Source of the DNA: Eleftheria terrae
Lineage (GTDB): Bacteria > Pseudomonadota > Gammaproteobacteria > Burkholderiales > Burkholderiaceae_C
NCBI RefSeq assembly: GCF_030419005.1
Contig: NZ_CP106951.1
Location: 806,001 to 870,000, forward strand
DNA length: 64,000 nucleotides
Direction of reading: 5' to 3'
Below, piece by piece: positions 48,601 to 50,624 of the stretch (its first letter is position 1; every line of letters starts with the position of its first letter). The notes under the pieces are model-generated. The model saw only the letters and a program-made list of their open reading frames with translations, did no database searches and was not told the DNA's origin. Both the position numbers and the translations under genes were made by a program.

Positions 48601-49676
48601 GCAGCTTCACGCTGACCGCGGAGGCCACCAGCAGCGAAGCGTCGAGCGCCAGCACGGCAAGCTCCAGCATCAGCATCCCGGTGACGGTGGTCGCCACCAC
48701 CCTGCCCACCACACTGGCCTTCAGTGCAGACACCATGCTGGGCAAGTCCGGCGATGACAGCTTCTTCGTCAGCGAGAGCGGCACCGGCCTGAGCGTGGCC
48801 ATCACGCACGGCGCCACCACCACCGTGTCGGCCATCTCGGGCACCGACGCCAGCGCCACCACCTCACAGGTGTTCGACACCAAGGAAGGCAACGACTATG
48901 TCGAAGCCGGCGCGGGTGCCGACGTGATCTACATGGGCGACTCCGATGCCCTCACGACCACGCTCTCGACTCGCCAGTTCATGACGATCGATGAAAGCTT
49001 GATGCTCGACGCCGACGGCAGCCTGTCGACCTACGCGCTCTACTACTCGAGCAGGTCCGACATCAATGAAGTGGCCGATGTCGCCAACGGCGGTACCGGC
49101 AACGACCGCATCTTCGGCCAGGGCGGCACCGACTTCATCTATGGCGGTGCCGGCGACGACATCATCCACGGCGGCAACGACAACGACGCCCTGCGCGGCG
49201 GCGCTGGCGCCGACGTCATCACCGGCGGTTCGGGCAACGATGTGCTGCGTGGTGATGCGGGCGCCGACGTGTTCCGCTGGGAGCTGGCCGACCGTGGCAC
49301 GGCCGGCAGTGCGTCCACCACCGCCAACGACATCATCAAGGACTTCAACGTCGACCCGGTGAGCAACGGTGGCGATGTGCTGGACCTGCGGGACCTGCTC
49401 AGTGGCGAGGTCAAGGGCGCTGCCAGCGATGCCAGCCCCAACGGTACGGCCGGCAACCTCACGGGCTTCATCGACATCAACATCAGCAGCGGGCAGACCG
49501 AGATCCTGATCAGCTCCACCGGCAAGTTCACCGGCACCAACTCGGCGACGGTGGCCGACCAGCGCATCGTGCTGGAGAACGTGGACCTGCGCGTCGACAT
49601 GAACCTGTCGAGCACAGCCACCGACAAGCAGATCATCGAGGAGCTGATCAACCGCGGCAAGCTGTTGACCGACTGA
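24336..49676 (+). CDS. lapA: Giant LapA-type RTX adhesin (8,446 residues)
   Basis: One uninterrupted frame encodes an adhesin. In order: retention module (about 1-100) with LapG-type site PAAG (111-114); a VCBS-like domain (about 178-278); one divergent 186-residue unit (279-464) and 30 near-identical copies (465-6044); a PA14-like domain; several cadherin/tandem-95-like domains; nine 110-residue repeats (6685-7674); a second PA14-like domain; RTX nonapeptides (about 8252-8314); and a type I secretion signal of the VCA0849 class. I noticed no cysteine. It should be exported by LapB-LapC-LapE and kept plugged in the outer membrane by its folded N-terminus until LapG cuts it. The start has an AAGGAAG ribosome site. 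The name follows architecture and neighbours; sequence identity to Pseudomonas LapA was not measured. Confidence 0.95.
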   Translation: MATASPTLLGKVSAIVGKAYLRLPDGGMRELKVGDVIREGDVVVVADNGRVEITDEAGAVYVPRSGEALTLDGLETAQAADRARALEPASAADIDRIISAVDAGTNPDEAPAAGLSGDGSSDGFGPGLRVERVSESVTPAALETPADTAGTDLPVTQTSPADQAQQADATGSTGTPTATAPSISSGTGGVQEDLTLAAGGTLTATDADNPGLAFLPQRTAGALGTLSVASDGRWDYQLDNSSAQGLAAGEVRTESFTVALNNGSSTTVTVTVAGTNDGPTVVGGLPGVSGVDGGAVRFDTGAAFTDVDNGDVLAYSADGLPAGLSIDPVTGVISGTLASDASGAGPYAVTVTATDRSGAATSQSFELAVGNVAPVGADASATTVEDQAVAGTVTASDADGDSLSFAKTAEPAHGSVVVNADGRYVYTPNANFHGTDSFTVRVSDGQGGTDTMTVRVTVSPSNDVPVIVGSLGDRTGTDAAPVSIPTAGGFADIDAGDKLTYTATGLPAGLSIDATTGVISGTLSSDASVAGPYRITVTATDSANATATQTFELAVNNPAPEGADQAVTVAEDQVLTGTVTATDADNDTLVFTKATDPANGTVTVNSNGSYTYTPKADFNGTDSFTVKVDDGQGGVDTLTVKVTVSAGNDAPVIVGNLADRTGTDAAPVSIPTAGGFTDIDAGDQLTYTATGLPAGLSIDANTGVISGTLSSDASVAGPYRITVTATDSAKATATQTFELAVNNPTPEGADQTATVAEDQVLTGTVTATDADNDTLVFTKATDPANGTVTVNSNGSYTYTPKADFNGTDSFTVKVDDGQGGVDTLTVKVTVSAGNDAPVIVGNLADRTGTDAAPVSIPTAGGFADIDTGDQLTYTATGLPAGLSIDTNTGVISGTLSSDASVSGPYRITVTATDSAKATATQTFELAVNNPAPEGADQTATVAEDQVLTGTVTATDADNDTLVFTKAIDPANGTVTVNSNGSYTYTPKADFNGTDSFTVKVDDGQGGVDTLTVKVTVSAGNDAPVIVGNLADRTGTDAAPVSIATAGGFTDIDAGDQLTYTATGLPAGLSIDATTGVISGTLSSDASVSGPYRITVTATDSAKATATQTFELAVNNPAPEGADQTATVAEDQVLTGTVTATDADNDTLVFTKATDPANGTVTVNSNGSYTYTPKADFNGTDSFTVKVDDGQGGVDTLTVKVTVSAGNDAPVIVGNLADRTGTDAAPVSIPTAGGFTDIDAGDQLTYTATGLPAGLSIDANTGVISGTLSSDASVAGPYRITVTATDSAKATATQTFELAVNNPAPEGADQTATVAEDQVLTGTVTATDADNDTLVFTKATDPANGTVTVNSNGSYTYTPKADFNGADSFTVKVDDGQGGVDTLTVKVTVSAGNDAPVIVGNLADRTGTDAAPVSIPTAGGFADIDTGDQLTYTATGLPAGLSIDTNTGVISGTLSSDASVSGPYRITVTATDSAKATASQTFELAVNNPAPEGTDQTVSVNEDQVLTGTVTATDADNDTLVFTKASDPANGTVTVNSNGSYTYTPKADFNGADSFTVKVDDGQGGVDTLTVKVTVSAGNDAPVIVGNLANSTGTDAAPVSIATAGGFTDIDAGDQLTYTATGLPAGLSIDATTGVISGTLSSDASVVGPYRITVTATDSANATATQTFELAVNNPAPEGADQAVTVAEDQVLTGTVTATDADNDTLVFTKATDPANGTVTVNSNGSYTYTPKADFNGTDSFTVKVDDGQGGVDTLTVKVTVSAGNDAPVIVGNLADRTGTDAAPVSIPTASGFTDIDAGDKLTYTATGLPAGLSIDANTGVISGTLSSDASVSGPYRITVTATDSAKATASQTFELAVNNPAPEGADQAVTATEDQVLTGTVTATDADNDTLVFTKATDPANGTVTVNSNGSYTYTPKADFNGTDSFTVKVDDGQGGVDTLTVKVTVSAGNDAPVIVGNLADRTGTDAAPVSIATAGGFTDIDAGDQLTYTATGLPAGLSIDANTGVISGTLSSDASVAGPYRITVTATDSAKATATQTFELAVNNPAPEGADQTATVAEDQVLTGTVTATDADNDTLVFTKATDPANGTVTVNSNGSYTYTPKADFNGADSFTVKVDDGQGGVDTLTVKVTVSAGNDAPVIVGNLADRTGTDAAPVSIPTAGGFTDIDAGDQLTYTATGLPAGLSIDANTGVISGTLSSDASVSGPYRITVTATDSAKATATQTFELAVNNPAPEGADQAVTVAEDQVLNGTVTATDVDNDTLVFTKATDPANGTVTVNSNGSYTYTPKADFNGIDSFTVKVDDGQGGVDTLTVKVTVSAGNDAPVIVGNLANSTGTDAAPVSIPTAGGFADIDAGDKLTYTATGLPAGLSIDANTGVISGTLSSDASVSGPYRITVTATDSAKATASQTFELAVNNPAPEGADQAVTATEDQVLTGSVTATDADNDTLVFTKATDPANGTVTVNSNGSYTYTPKADFNGTDSFTVKVDDGQGGVDTLTVKVTVSAGNDAPVIVGNLANSTGTDAAPVSIATAGGFADIDAGDQLTYTATGLPASLSIDANTGVISGTLSSDASVAGPYRITVTATDSAKATATQTFELAVNNPAPEGADQTATVAEDQVLTGTVTATDADNDTLVFTKATDPANGTVTVNSNGSYTYTPKADFNGTDSFTVKVDDGQGGVDTLTVKVTVSAGNDAPVIVGNLANSTGTDAAPVSIPTAGGFTDIDAGDQLTYTAIGLPAGLSIDANTGVISGTLSSDASVSGPYRITVTATDSAKATASQTFELAVNNPAPEGADQAVTATEDQVLTGSVTATDADNDTLVFTKATDPANGTVTVNSNGSYTYTPKADFNGADSFTVKVDDGQGGVDTLTVKVTVSAGNDAPVIVGNLANSTGTDAAPVSIATAGGFADIDAGDRLTYTATGLPAGLSIDTNTGVISGTLSSDASVSGPYRITVTATDSAKATASQTFELAVNNPAPEGTDQTVSVNEDQVLTGTVTATDADNDTLVFTKASDPANGTVTVNSNGSYTYTPKADFNGADSFTVKVDDGQGGVDTLTVKVTVSAGNDAPVIVGNLADRTGTDAAPVSIATAGGFTDIDAGDQLTYTATGLPAGLSIDANTGVISGTLSSDASVSGPYRITVTATDSAKATASQTFELAVNNPAPEGADQAVTATEDQVLTGSVTATDADNDTLVFTKATDPANGTATVNSNGSYTYTPKADFNGTDSFTVKVDDGQGGVDTLTVKVTVSAGNDAPVIVGNLADRTGTDAAPVSIATAGGFADIDAGDQLTYTATGLPAGLSIDTNTGVISGTLSSDASVSGPYRITVTATDSAKATASQTFELAVNNPAPEGADQAVTATEDQVLTGSVTATDADNDTLVFSKATDPANGTVTVNSNGSYTYTPKADFNGTDSFTVKVDDGQGGVDTLTVKVTVSAGNDAPVIVGNLADRTGTDAAPVSIATAGGFADIDAGDQLTYTATGLPAGLSIDANTGVISGTLSSDASVSGPYRITVTATDSANATATQTFELAVNNPAPEGADQAVTATEDQVLTGSVTATDADNDTLVFSKATDPANGTVTVNSNGSYTYTPKADFNGTDSFTVKVDDGQGGVDTLTVKVTVSAGNDAPVIVGNLADRTGTDAAPVSIATAGGFADIDAGDQLTYTATGLPAGLSIDANTGVISGTLSSDASVSGPYRITVTATDSAKATATQTFELAVNNPAPEGADQTATVAEDQVLTGTLTATDADNDTLVFTKATDPANGTVTVNSNGSYTYTPKADFNGTDSFTVKVDDGQGGVDTLTVKVTVSAGNDAPVIVGNLADRTGTDAAPVSIATAGGFADIDAGDQLTYTATGLPAGLSIDANTGVISGTLSSDASVAGPYRITVTATDSANATATQTFELAVNNPAPEGADQAVTATEDQVLTGSVTATDADNDTLVFSKATDPANGTVTVNSNGSYTYTPKADFNGTDSFTVKVDDGQGGVDTLTVKVTVSAGNDAPVIVGNLANSTGTDAAPVSIATAGGFADIDAGDQLTYTATGLPAGLSIDANTGVISGTLSSDASVAGPYRITVTATDSANATATQTFELAVNNPAPEGADQAVTATEDQVLTGSVTAIDADNDTLVFSKATDPANGTVTVNSNGSYTYTPKADFNGTDSFTVKVDDGQGGVDTLTVKVTVSAGNDAPVIVGNLADRTGTDAAPVSIPTAGGFTDIDAGDQLTYTATGLPAGLSIDANTGVISGTLSSDASVAGPYRITVTATDSANATATQTFELAVNNPAPEGADQAVTVAEDQVLTGSVTATDADNDTLVFSKATDPANGTVTVNSNGSYTYTPKADFNGTDSFTVKVDDGQGGVDTLTVKVTVSAGNDAPVIIGNLANSTGTDAAPVSIATAGGFADIDAGDQLTYTATGLPAGLSIDTNTGVISGTLSSDASVSGPYRITVTATDSAKATASQTFELAVNNPAPEGTDQTVSVNEDQVLTGTVTATDADNDTLVFTKASDPANGTVTVNSNGSYTYTPKADFNGTDSFTVKVDDGQGGVDTLTVKVTVSAGNDAPVIVGNLSNSTGTDAAPVSIATAGGFADIDAGDKLTYTATGLPAGLSIDTNTGVISGTLSSDASIAGPYRITVTATDSAKATATQTFELAVNNPAPEGADQAVTATEDQVLTGTVTATDADNDTLVFTKATDPANGTVTVNSNGSYTYTPKADFNGTDSFTVKVDDGQGGVDTLTVKVTVSAGNDAPVIVGNLADRTGTDAAPVSIPTAGGFTDIDAGDQLTYTATGLPAGLSIDATTGVISGTLSSDASVSGPYRITVTATDSANATATQTFELAVNNPAPEGADQTATVAEDQVLTGTLTATDADNDTLVFTKATDPANGTVTVNSNGSYTYTPKADFNGTDSFTVKVDDGQGGVDTLTVKVTVSAGNDAPVIIGNLANSTGTDAAPVSIATAGGFADIDAGDKLTYTATGLPAGLSIDANTGVISGTLASDASVAGPYRITVTATDSANATATQTFELAVNNPAPEGADQAVTVAEDQVLNGTVTATDVDNDTLVFTKATDPANGTVTVNSNGSYTYTPKADFNGIDSFTVKVDDGQGGVDTLTVKVTVSAGNDAPVIIGNLANSTGTDAAPVSIATAGGFADIDAGDKLTYTATGLPAGLSIDANTGVISGTLASDASVSGPYRITVTATDSAKATTSQTFELAVNNPAPEGADQTVSVNEDQVLTGTVTATDADNDTLVFTKATDPANGTVTVNSNGSYTYTPKADFNGADSFTVKVDDGQGGVDTLTVKVTVSAGNDAPVIVGNLADRTGTDAAPVSIPTAGGFTDIDAGDQLTYTATGLPAGLSIDANTGVISGTLSSDASVSGPYRITVTATDSAKATATQTFELAVNNPAPEGADQAVTVAEDQVLNGTVTATDVDNDTLVFTKATDPANGTVTVNSNGSYTYTPKADFNGIDSFTVKVDDGQGGVDTLTVKVTVSAGNDAPVIVGNLANSTGTDAAPVSIPTAGGFADIDAGDKLTYTATGLPAGLSIDANTGVISGTLSSDASVSGPYRITVTATDSAKATASQTFELAVNNPAPEGADQAVTATEDQVLTGSVTATDADNDTLVFTKATDPANGTVTVNSNGSYTYTPKADFNGTDSFTVKVDDGQGGVDTLTVKVTVSAGNDAPVIVGNLANSTGTDAAPVSIATAGGFADIDAGDQLTYTATGLPASLSIDANTGVISGTLSSDASVSGPYRITVTATDSANATATQTFELAVNNPAPEGADQTVSVNEDQVLTGTVTATDADNDTLVFTKATDPANGTVTVNSNGSYTYTPKADFNGTDSFTVKVDDGQGGVDTLTVKVTVSAGNDAPVIVGNLADRTGTDAAPVSIATAGGFTDIDAGDKLTYTATGLPAGLSIDANTGVISGTLSSDASLSGPYRITVTATDSAKATASQTFELAVNNPAPEGTDQTVSVNEDQILTGTVTAADADNDTLVFTKASDPTNGTVTVNKDGSYTYTAKPNFNGSDSFTVKVDDGQGGTDTVTVNVTVNPVNDAPVAIVDGPTALAGLRGEYFAFNGLSSSDVIDSLAEARDYIATRAANATFVATTVNYSGVSGNLGGDNALQTFLGSDAASLNLDPANSRGAILRMSGTVQLEAGTYNLRVLADDGYSIRVDGVVVAEVPNNQSPTTTTHAAFTVSGGAHVVEIIYWDQGGNAVFQPSISSDGGATYRPLGTLPLAHESFTTREDNPLVITPAALLANDTDADGDKLSIISVQAPVNGTVALVNGQVVFTPAANYNGAASFTYTVSDGHGGTATATANITVGAVNDAPVNTLPGAQSFAEDQTRVFSSANGNAITVADVDAGTTLTTTLSVGSGVLTLGATSGVTVSGNGTGSVTLVGSAAAINAALNGTTYTPVADATGTVSLRVTTSDGSTTDTDSVDLTLTPVADITADTANASEDTTITLPVLSNDSFENAGRTITAIDGTTITAGGAAVGVANGSVSLNASGQLIFTPTANYNGSTSFTYTVSSGGNTETATVTVNVAAVNDAPVLDLDADNSSGASGSGYVVAYTEQAPGVAIADIDLGLSDVDHTSLSGATITLGNRQAGDSLALGTLPSGVTGSLSVTSGQVVVTLTGTASLANYQNAIRAITFANDSDTPATTPRTITVSVTDGQTTSNTATTTVNVTAVNDAPVTTDVTASGAEDSTIPVTLTATDVDGTVASFRVSALPANGTLYLDAGMTQAVTANTDLSATNGSLTLYFRPTADWNGNTSFQYAAKDHLGLVDATPNTAAITVTAVNDAPVTANVTASGAEDSTIPVTLSATDVDGTVASFRVSALPANGTLYLDAGMTQVVTANTDLSATNGSLTLYFRPTADWNGNTSFQYAAKDHLGLVDATPNTAAITVTAVNDAPVTTDVTATGAEDSTIPVTLTATDVDGTVASFRVSALPANGTLYLDAGMTQVVTANTDLSATNGSLTLYFRPTADWNGNTSFQYAAKDHLGLVDATPNTAAITVTAVNDAPVTTDVTATGAEDSTIPVTLTATDVDGTVASFRVSALPANGTLYLDAGMTQVVTANTDLSATNGSLTLYFRPTADWNGNTSFQYAAKDHLGLVDATPNTASITVTAVNDAPVTTDVTATGAEDSTIPVTLTATDVDGTVASFRVSALPANGTLYLDAGMTQVVTANTDLSATNGSLTLYFRPTADWNGNTSFQYAAKDHLGLVDATPNTAAITVTAVNDAPVTTDVTATGAEDSTIPVTLTATDVDGTVASFRVSALPANGTLYLDAGMTQVVTANTDLSATNGSLTLYFRPTADWNGNTSFQYAAKDHLGLVDATPNTAAITVTAVNDAPVTTDVTATGAEDSTIPVTLTATDVDGTVASFRVSALPANGTLYLDAGMTQVVTANTDLSATNGSLTLYFRPTADWNGNTSFQYAAKDHLGLVDATPNTAAITVTAVNDAPVTANVTASGAEDSTIPVTLTATDVDGTVASFRVSALPANGTLYLDAGMTQAVTANTDLSATNGSLTLYFRPTADWNGNTSFQYAAKDELGLVDATPNTAAITVTAVNDAPVTANVTASGAEDSTIPVTLSATDVDGTVASFRVSALPANGTLYLDAGMTQVVTANTDLSATNGSLTLYFRPTADWNGNTSFQYAAKDHLGLVDATPNTASIAVSAVNDAPVATPVAVTGTEDTPLTLTWAQFGVTDVDSAATTLGITITSLPADGTLQMSTNGSTWTAVTVNSVISKAAIDAGHFRFVPDSNESGADAYGGSAAGNRQSDYARFNFTPTDGSAAGSTQTAVINITPVADTPTLTQSSAVNPGTVLVPGGAGTLMRDYFKALPGIGSTSSSSAPDSMETAIENAVPTSSAAVSNAGETGSARITVAVDDAYKVQGLIYLEAGRTYNFTGYADDTVRLEIGGNTLISGRWGGGGQADSGTFSTGAMTVATTGYYSLEFFVYNTSGPGDFDLNVSIDGKAAVDVSTANIPLYGSIGQVEALGGQHGAFVATGEGGYYPVAYNTGMQGSTVRLAPITAALADTDGSETLAVRVSNIPVGVTLSDGSNTFTASGGVTSVNVSGWNLSSLRVTAPSSYSGSFTLTAEATSSEASSASTASSSISIPVTVVATTLPTTLAFSADTMLGKSGDDSFFVSESGTGLSVAITHGATTTVSAISGTDASATTSQVFDTKEGNDYVEAGAGADVIYMGDSDALTTTLSTRQFMTIDESLMLDADGSLSTYALYYSSRSDINEVADVANGGTGNDRIFGQGGTDFIYGGAGDDIIHGGNDNDALRGGAGADVITGGSGNDVLRGDAGADVFRWELADRGTAGSASTTANDIIKDFNVDPVSNGGDVLDLRDLLSGEVKGAASDASPNGTAGNLTGFIDINISSGQTEILISSTGKFTGTNSATVADQRIVLENVDLRVDMNLSSTATDKQIIEELINRGKLLTD
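24868..25169 (+). other. VCBS-like domain of the adhesin
   Basis: Residues about 178-278 read as a VCBS-type bacterial Ig fold: GGTLTATDADNPGLAFLP, then GTLSVASDGRWDYQLDN and a closing FTVALNNGSSTTVTVTVAG. It links the cleavage site to the long repeat array. Confidence 0.6.
25170..25727 (+). repeat. Divergent first 558-bp unit of the adhesin array
   Basis: Exactly 558 bp and in phase with the array that follows, but clearly diverged at protein level (for example VGGLPGVSGVDGGAV instead of VGNLADRTGTDAAPV, and FAKTAEPAHGSVVVNADGR instead of FTKATDPANG). It appears to be an ancestral copy that has escaped homogenisation. Confidence 0.85.
25728..42467 (+). repeat. Tandem array of 30 near-identical 558-bp (186-residue) units
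   Basis: Units start at 25728 and every 558 bp thereafter to 41910, with no insertion or deletion in any unit. Each encodes two Ig-like domains: a He_PIG-type domain (PVIVGNLADRTGTDAAPVS... to AVNNP, with the hallmark GLPAGLSIDANTGVISGT) and a cadherin/tandem-95-type domain (EDQVLTGTVTATDADNDTL... to NDA, with TPKADFNGTDSFTVKVDDGQ). Copies differ by a small set of recurring variants (ADRTG/ANSTG, SIPTAGG/SIATAGG, SVAGP/SVSGP, KATATQ/NATATQ/KATASQ). The last unit is more diverged at its end (VNKDGSYTYTAKPNF). The DD/DxD residues suggest calcium-stiffened linkers. Confidence 0.95.
42501..43010 (+). other. PA14-like domain 1 of the adhesin
   Basis: The sequence GLRGEYFAFNGLSSSD, later SGTVQLEAGTYNLRVLADDG, YSIRVDGVVVAEV and HVVEIIYWDQGGNAVFQP follows the PA14 fold pattern seen in carbohydrate-binding modules of bacterial adhesins. 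It probably binds a glycan ligand through a calcium-dependent site; that is inferred from the family. Confidence 0.7.
43011..44387 (+). other. Non-repeated cadherin/tandem-95-like domains of the adhesin
   Basis: Four Ig-like or cadherin-like domains that are not copies of either array: one begins HESFTTREDNPLVITP and ends VGAVNDAP, one begins LPGAQSFAEDQTRVF, one begins TADTANASEDTTITLP, and one carries GYVVAYTEQAPGVAIADID. Most end in the VNDAP linker typical of such domains. They separate the first PA14-like module from the second repeat array. Confidence 0.65.
44388..47357 (+). repeat. Second tandem array: nine 330-bp (110-residue) units
   Basis: Nine units start at 44388 and every 330 bp to 47028, all the same length. 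Each encodes one cadherin-like domain beginning PVTTDVTATGAEDSTIP or PVTANVTASGAEDSTIP and ending ITVTAVNDA. Units 3-7 (45048-46697) are almost identical at DNA level; units 1-2 and 8-9 share a second set of variants (AEDSTIPVTLSATDV, TANVTASG), so the array looks nearly symmetric. Confidence 0.93.
47811..48290 (+). other. PA14-like domain 2 of the adhesin
   Basis: Starts GTLMRDYFKALPGIG and contains KVQGLIYLEAGRTYNFTGYA, DDTVRLEIGGNTLI and GYYSLEFFVYNTSGPGDFDL, the pattern of a PA14-type or closely related carbohydrate-binding fold. It differs strongly from domain 1 and is placed nearer the tip of the exported protein. Confidence 0.6.
49089..49275 (+). repeat. RTX calcium-binding nonapeptides
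   Basis: Seven consecutive nonapeptides of the form GGxGxDxxx, for example GGTGNDRIF, GGAGDDIIH, GGAGADVIT and GGSGNDVLR (residues about 8252-8314). A more degenerate set (GNDYVEAGAGADVIYMG) lies about 50 residues earlier. RTX repeats fold on calcium outside the cell and help drive type I secretion. Confidence 0.92.
49273..49673 (+). other. C-terminal type I secretion signal (VCA0849-type)
   Basis: After the RTX repeats comes FRWELADRG, a DIIKDFNVDP segment, GGDVLDLRDLLSGE, LTGFIDINISSGQTEILIS, RIVLENVDLR and a C-terminal IIEELINRGKLLTD. This is the pattern of the C-terminal target domain found in large adhesins exported by LapB-type transporters. Confidence 0.85.
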
Positions 49677-49711
49677 GCGCCTGGCGCCGTGCTGCGGCGG
49701 CGCTCCAGGGC

Positions 49712-49744
49712 AAAGAGGCGGGCCATGGCCCGCCTCTTTCTTTT
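49712..49744 (+). terminator. Intrinsic terminator of the adhesin gene
   Basis: A perfect palindrome spans 49712-49739 (arm AAAGAGGCGGGCC and its complement around CATG), followed by CTTTT. It lies 36 bp after the adhesin stop codon. The A-rich left arm means it could also stop leftward transcription from the small genes. Confidence 0.85.
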
Positions 49745-49857
49745 GCGCCGCCGTCACGGCGGCTGTGCCAAGCGCCTACAAAACCCTGCAGCGGCGCCTT
49801 GGGCCGCCGCTGAACAGCGGGCGGCACCGGGTGGCGCCTCGGCCTCCTCGCTGGTGC

Positions 49858-50079
49858 TCAGCCCTTCGCGTGGTGCTGCGCCAGGTGGGCGCACAGCTGG
49901 TCATGCAGCTCCTGTGCGCTCGTGCAGGACGACCACAGGTCCGGCACATCGAGTTCCCGGGCCTGCTGCCCGGGGCCGGCCATCAAACCGGCTCGCAGGC
50001 CGGTCTTCGGATCGGGGCCCATGACCCGCGCGGCGGCCACCAGCGTGCCGCCGGCGTCGATGATGACGGTCATCTTCAT
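49858..50079 (-). CDS. Small conserved-looking protein, function unknown
   Basis: 73 residues from the ATG at 50079 (MKMTVIIDAGGTLVAAARVMG... ending LAQHHAKG), preceded by a strong GAGGGAGGG ribosome site. The pattern (a beta strand, VMGPDPKTG, AGPGQQARELDVPD, then ELHDQLCAHL) looks like a compact globular protein. I do not recognise a named family. Its ATG overlaps the TGA of the upstream small gene (ATGA), so the two were probably made as a pair. It lies downstream of lapG-lapD on the same strand and may share their transcript. Confidence 0.6.
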   Translation of the reverse strand: MKMTVIIDAGGTLVAAARVMGPDPKTGLRAGLMAGPGQQARELDVPDLWSSCTSAQELHDQLCAHLAQHHAKG

Positions 50080-50366
50080 GCGAAGGTCCCTCCCTCGAGG
50101 TTGTGGTAGCCCGCCTGCGGCCCTTCGTTGAGGATCTCGACGAAGTAGGTGGCGCTGCCGTTCGGCTCCAGCCGCTTGCCCTGCCGCAGCGCCCACATCA
50201 GGATGCCGGGGGAGGTCACATTGGGGCTCGCATACTGCGGGCCGCGATTGTCTCCTCAGGTGTACCACCAGGTGGTGCGGCCCCCTGCCGCAAGCAGGAC
50301 CGGGTCGAAGCCCTGCGATCGCGCAGGCTTCACACCTCCACCGGCGCCCTCATCAAGGACTGACAT
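50076..50366 (-). pseudogene. Small gene interrupted by an in-frame TGA
   Basis: The ATG at 50366 has a near-perfect Shine-Dalgarno (AAAGGAGGTGA, 3 nt spacer). The frame runs MSVLDEGAGG... to GGRTTWWYT, meets TGA at 50258-50256 (codon 37), and then continues with coding-like sequence GDNRGPQYASPNVTSP... to YHNLEGGTFA and a final TGA that overlaps the next ATG. Coding character on both sides, the strong ribosome site and the ATGA coupling suggest a 96-codon gene with one nonsense codon (a TGG-to-TGA change would suffice). A sequencing error, recent pseudogenisation or read-through cannot be separated here. Function unknown. Confidence 0.6.
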
Positions 50367-50444
50367 GATTCACCTCCTTTGCAGTGGGAAACAAGCCACC
50401 GGCAACGGTCGGCAACGGCAGCGGTCGCCGGCCCGCCGGCCTTG

Positions 50445-50525
50445 CCGCGGTTCGAAGCGAAGGGTCGCCGAACCACGGTAAGCCCGTCGCCGCGAAGCGG
50501 CAATACCGCAAAGTCACAGGGGGAC
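50445..50525 (-). ncRNA. Candidate structured leader RNA, copy 1
   Basis: On the minus strand, 79-159 nt before the start of the interrupted small gene. Hairpins visible: GCCGC-TTC-GCGGC, an enclosing CGGTA/TACCG pair, and a 9-bp stem GTGGTTCG/CGAACCGC around CGACCCTTCGCTT. Ordered blocks GTCCCCCT, TTTG, hairpin, GACGGGC, GACCCT, GCTT and CCGCGG recur at 55356-55422 upstream of the acyltransferase. I cannot match it to a known riboswitch. Confidence 0.35.
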
Positions 50526-50624
50526 TCACGGGCCCCGGCAGCGGGAAGGCGACAGCATCGGCAGCCGCTGCGGGAGGCTGCACTCCAGCGCCACCGGTCA
50601 TGGCGACGAGCTGCCGCGGCGCTG

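Noticed and set aside
25056..48809. Very long open frames on the minus strand (25056-34424, 34437-39623, 39780-48809), together over 7,800 codons.
   Set aside because: They are the antisense of the repeat array. Because the unit length is a multiple of three and GC is high, one stop-free minus frame is copied with every unit. Their products are low-complexity repeats with no known domain, while the plus frame has full adhesin architecture.
50256..50258. The in-frame TGA as a selenocysteine codon.
   Set aside because: Only a short 4-bp hairpin lies downstream, not a convincing bacterial SECIS, and no selenium gene is in the window. A nonsense change is simpler.
50445..50525. Assignment of the repeated RNA-like element to the class I c-di-GMP riboswitch.
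   Set aside because: On the gene-proximal strand it lacks the GGCAAACC and GACGCAAAG-type core of that class; a GCAAAG word occurs only on the opposite strand.
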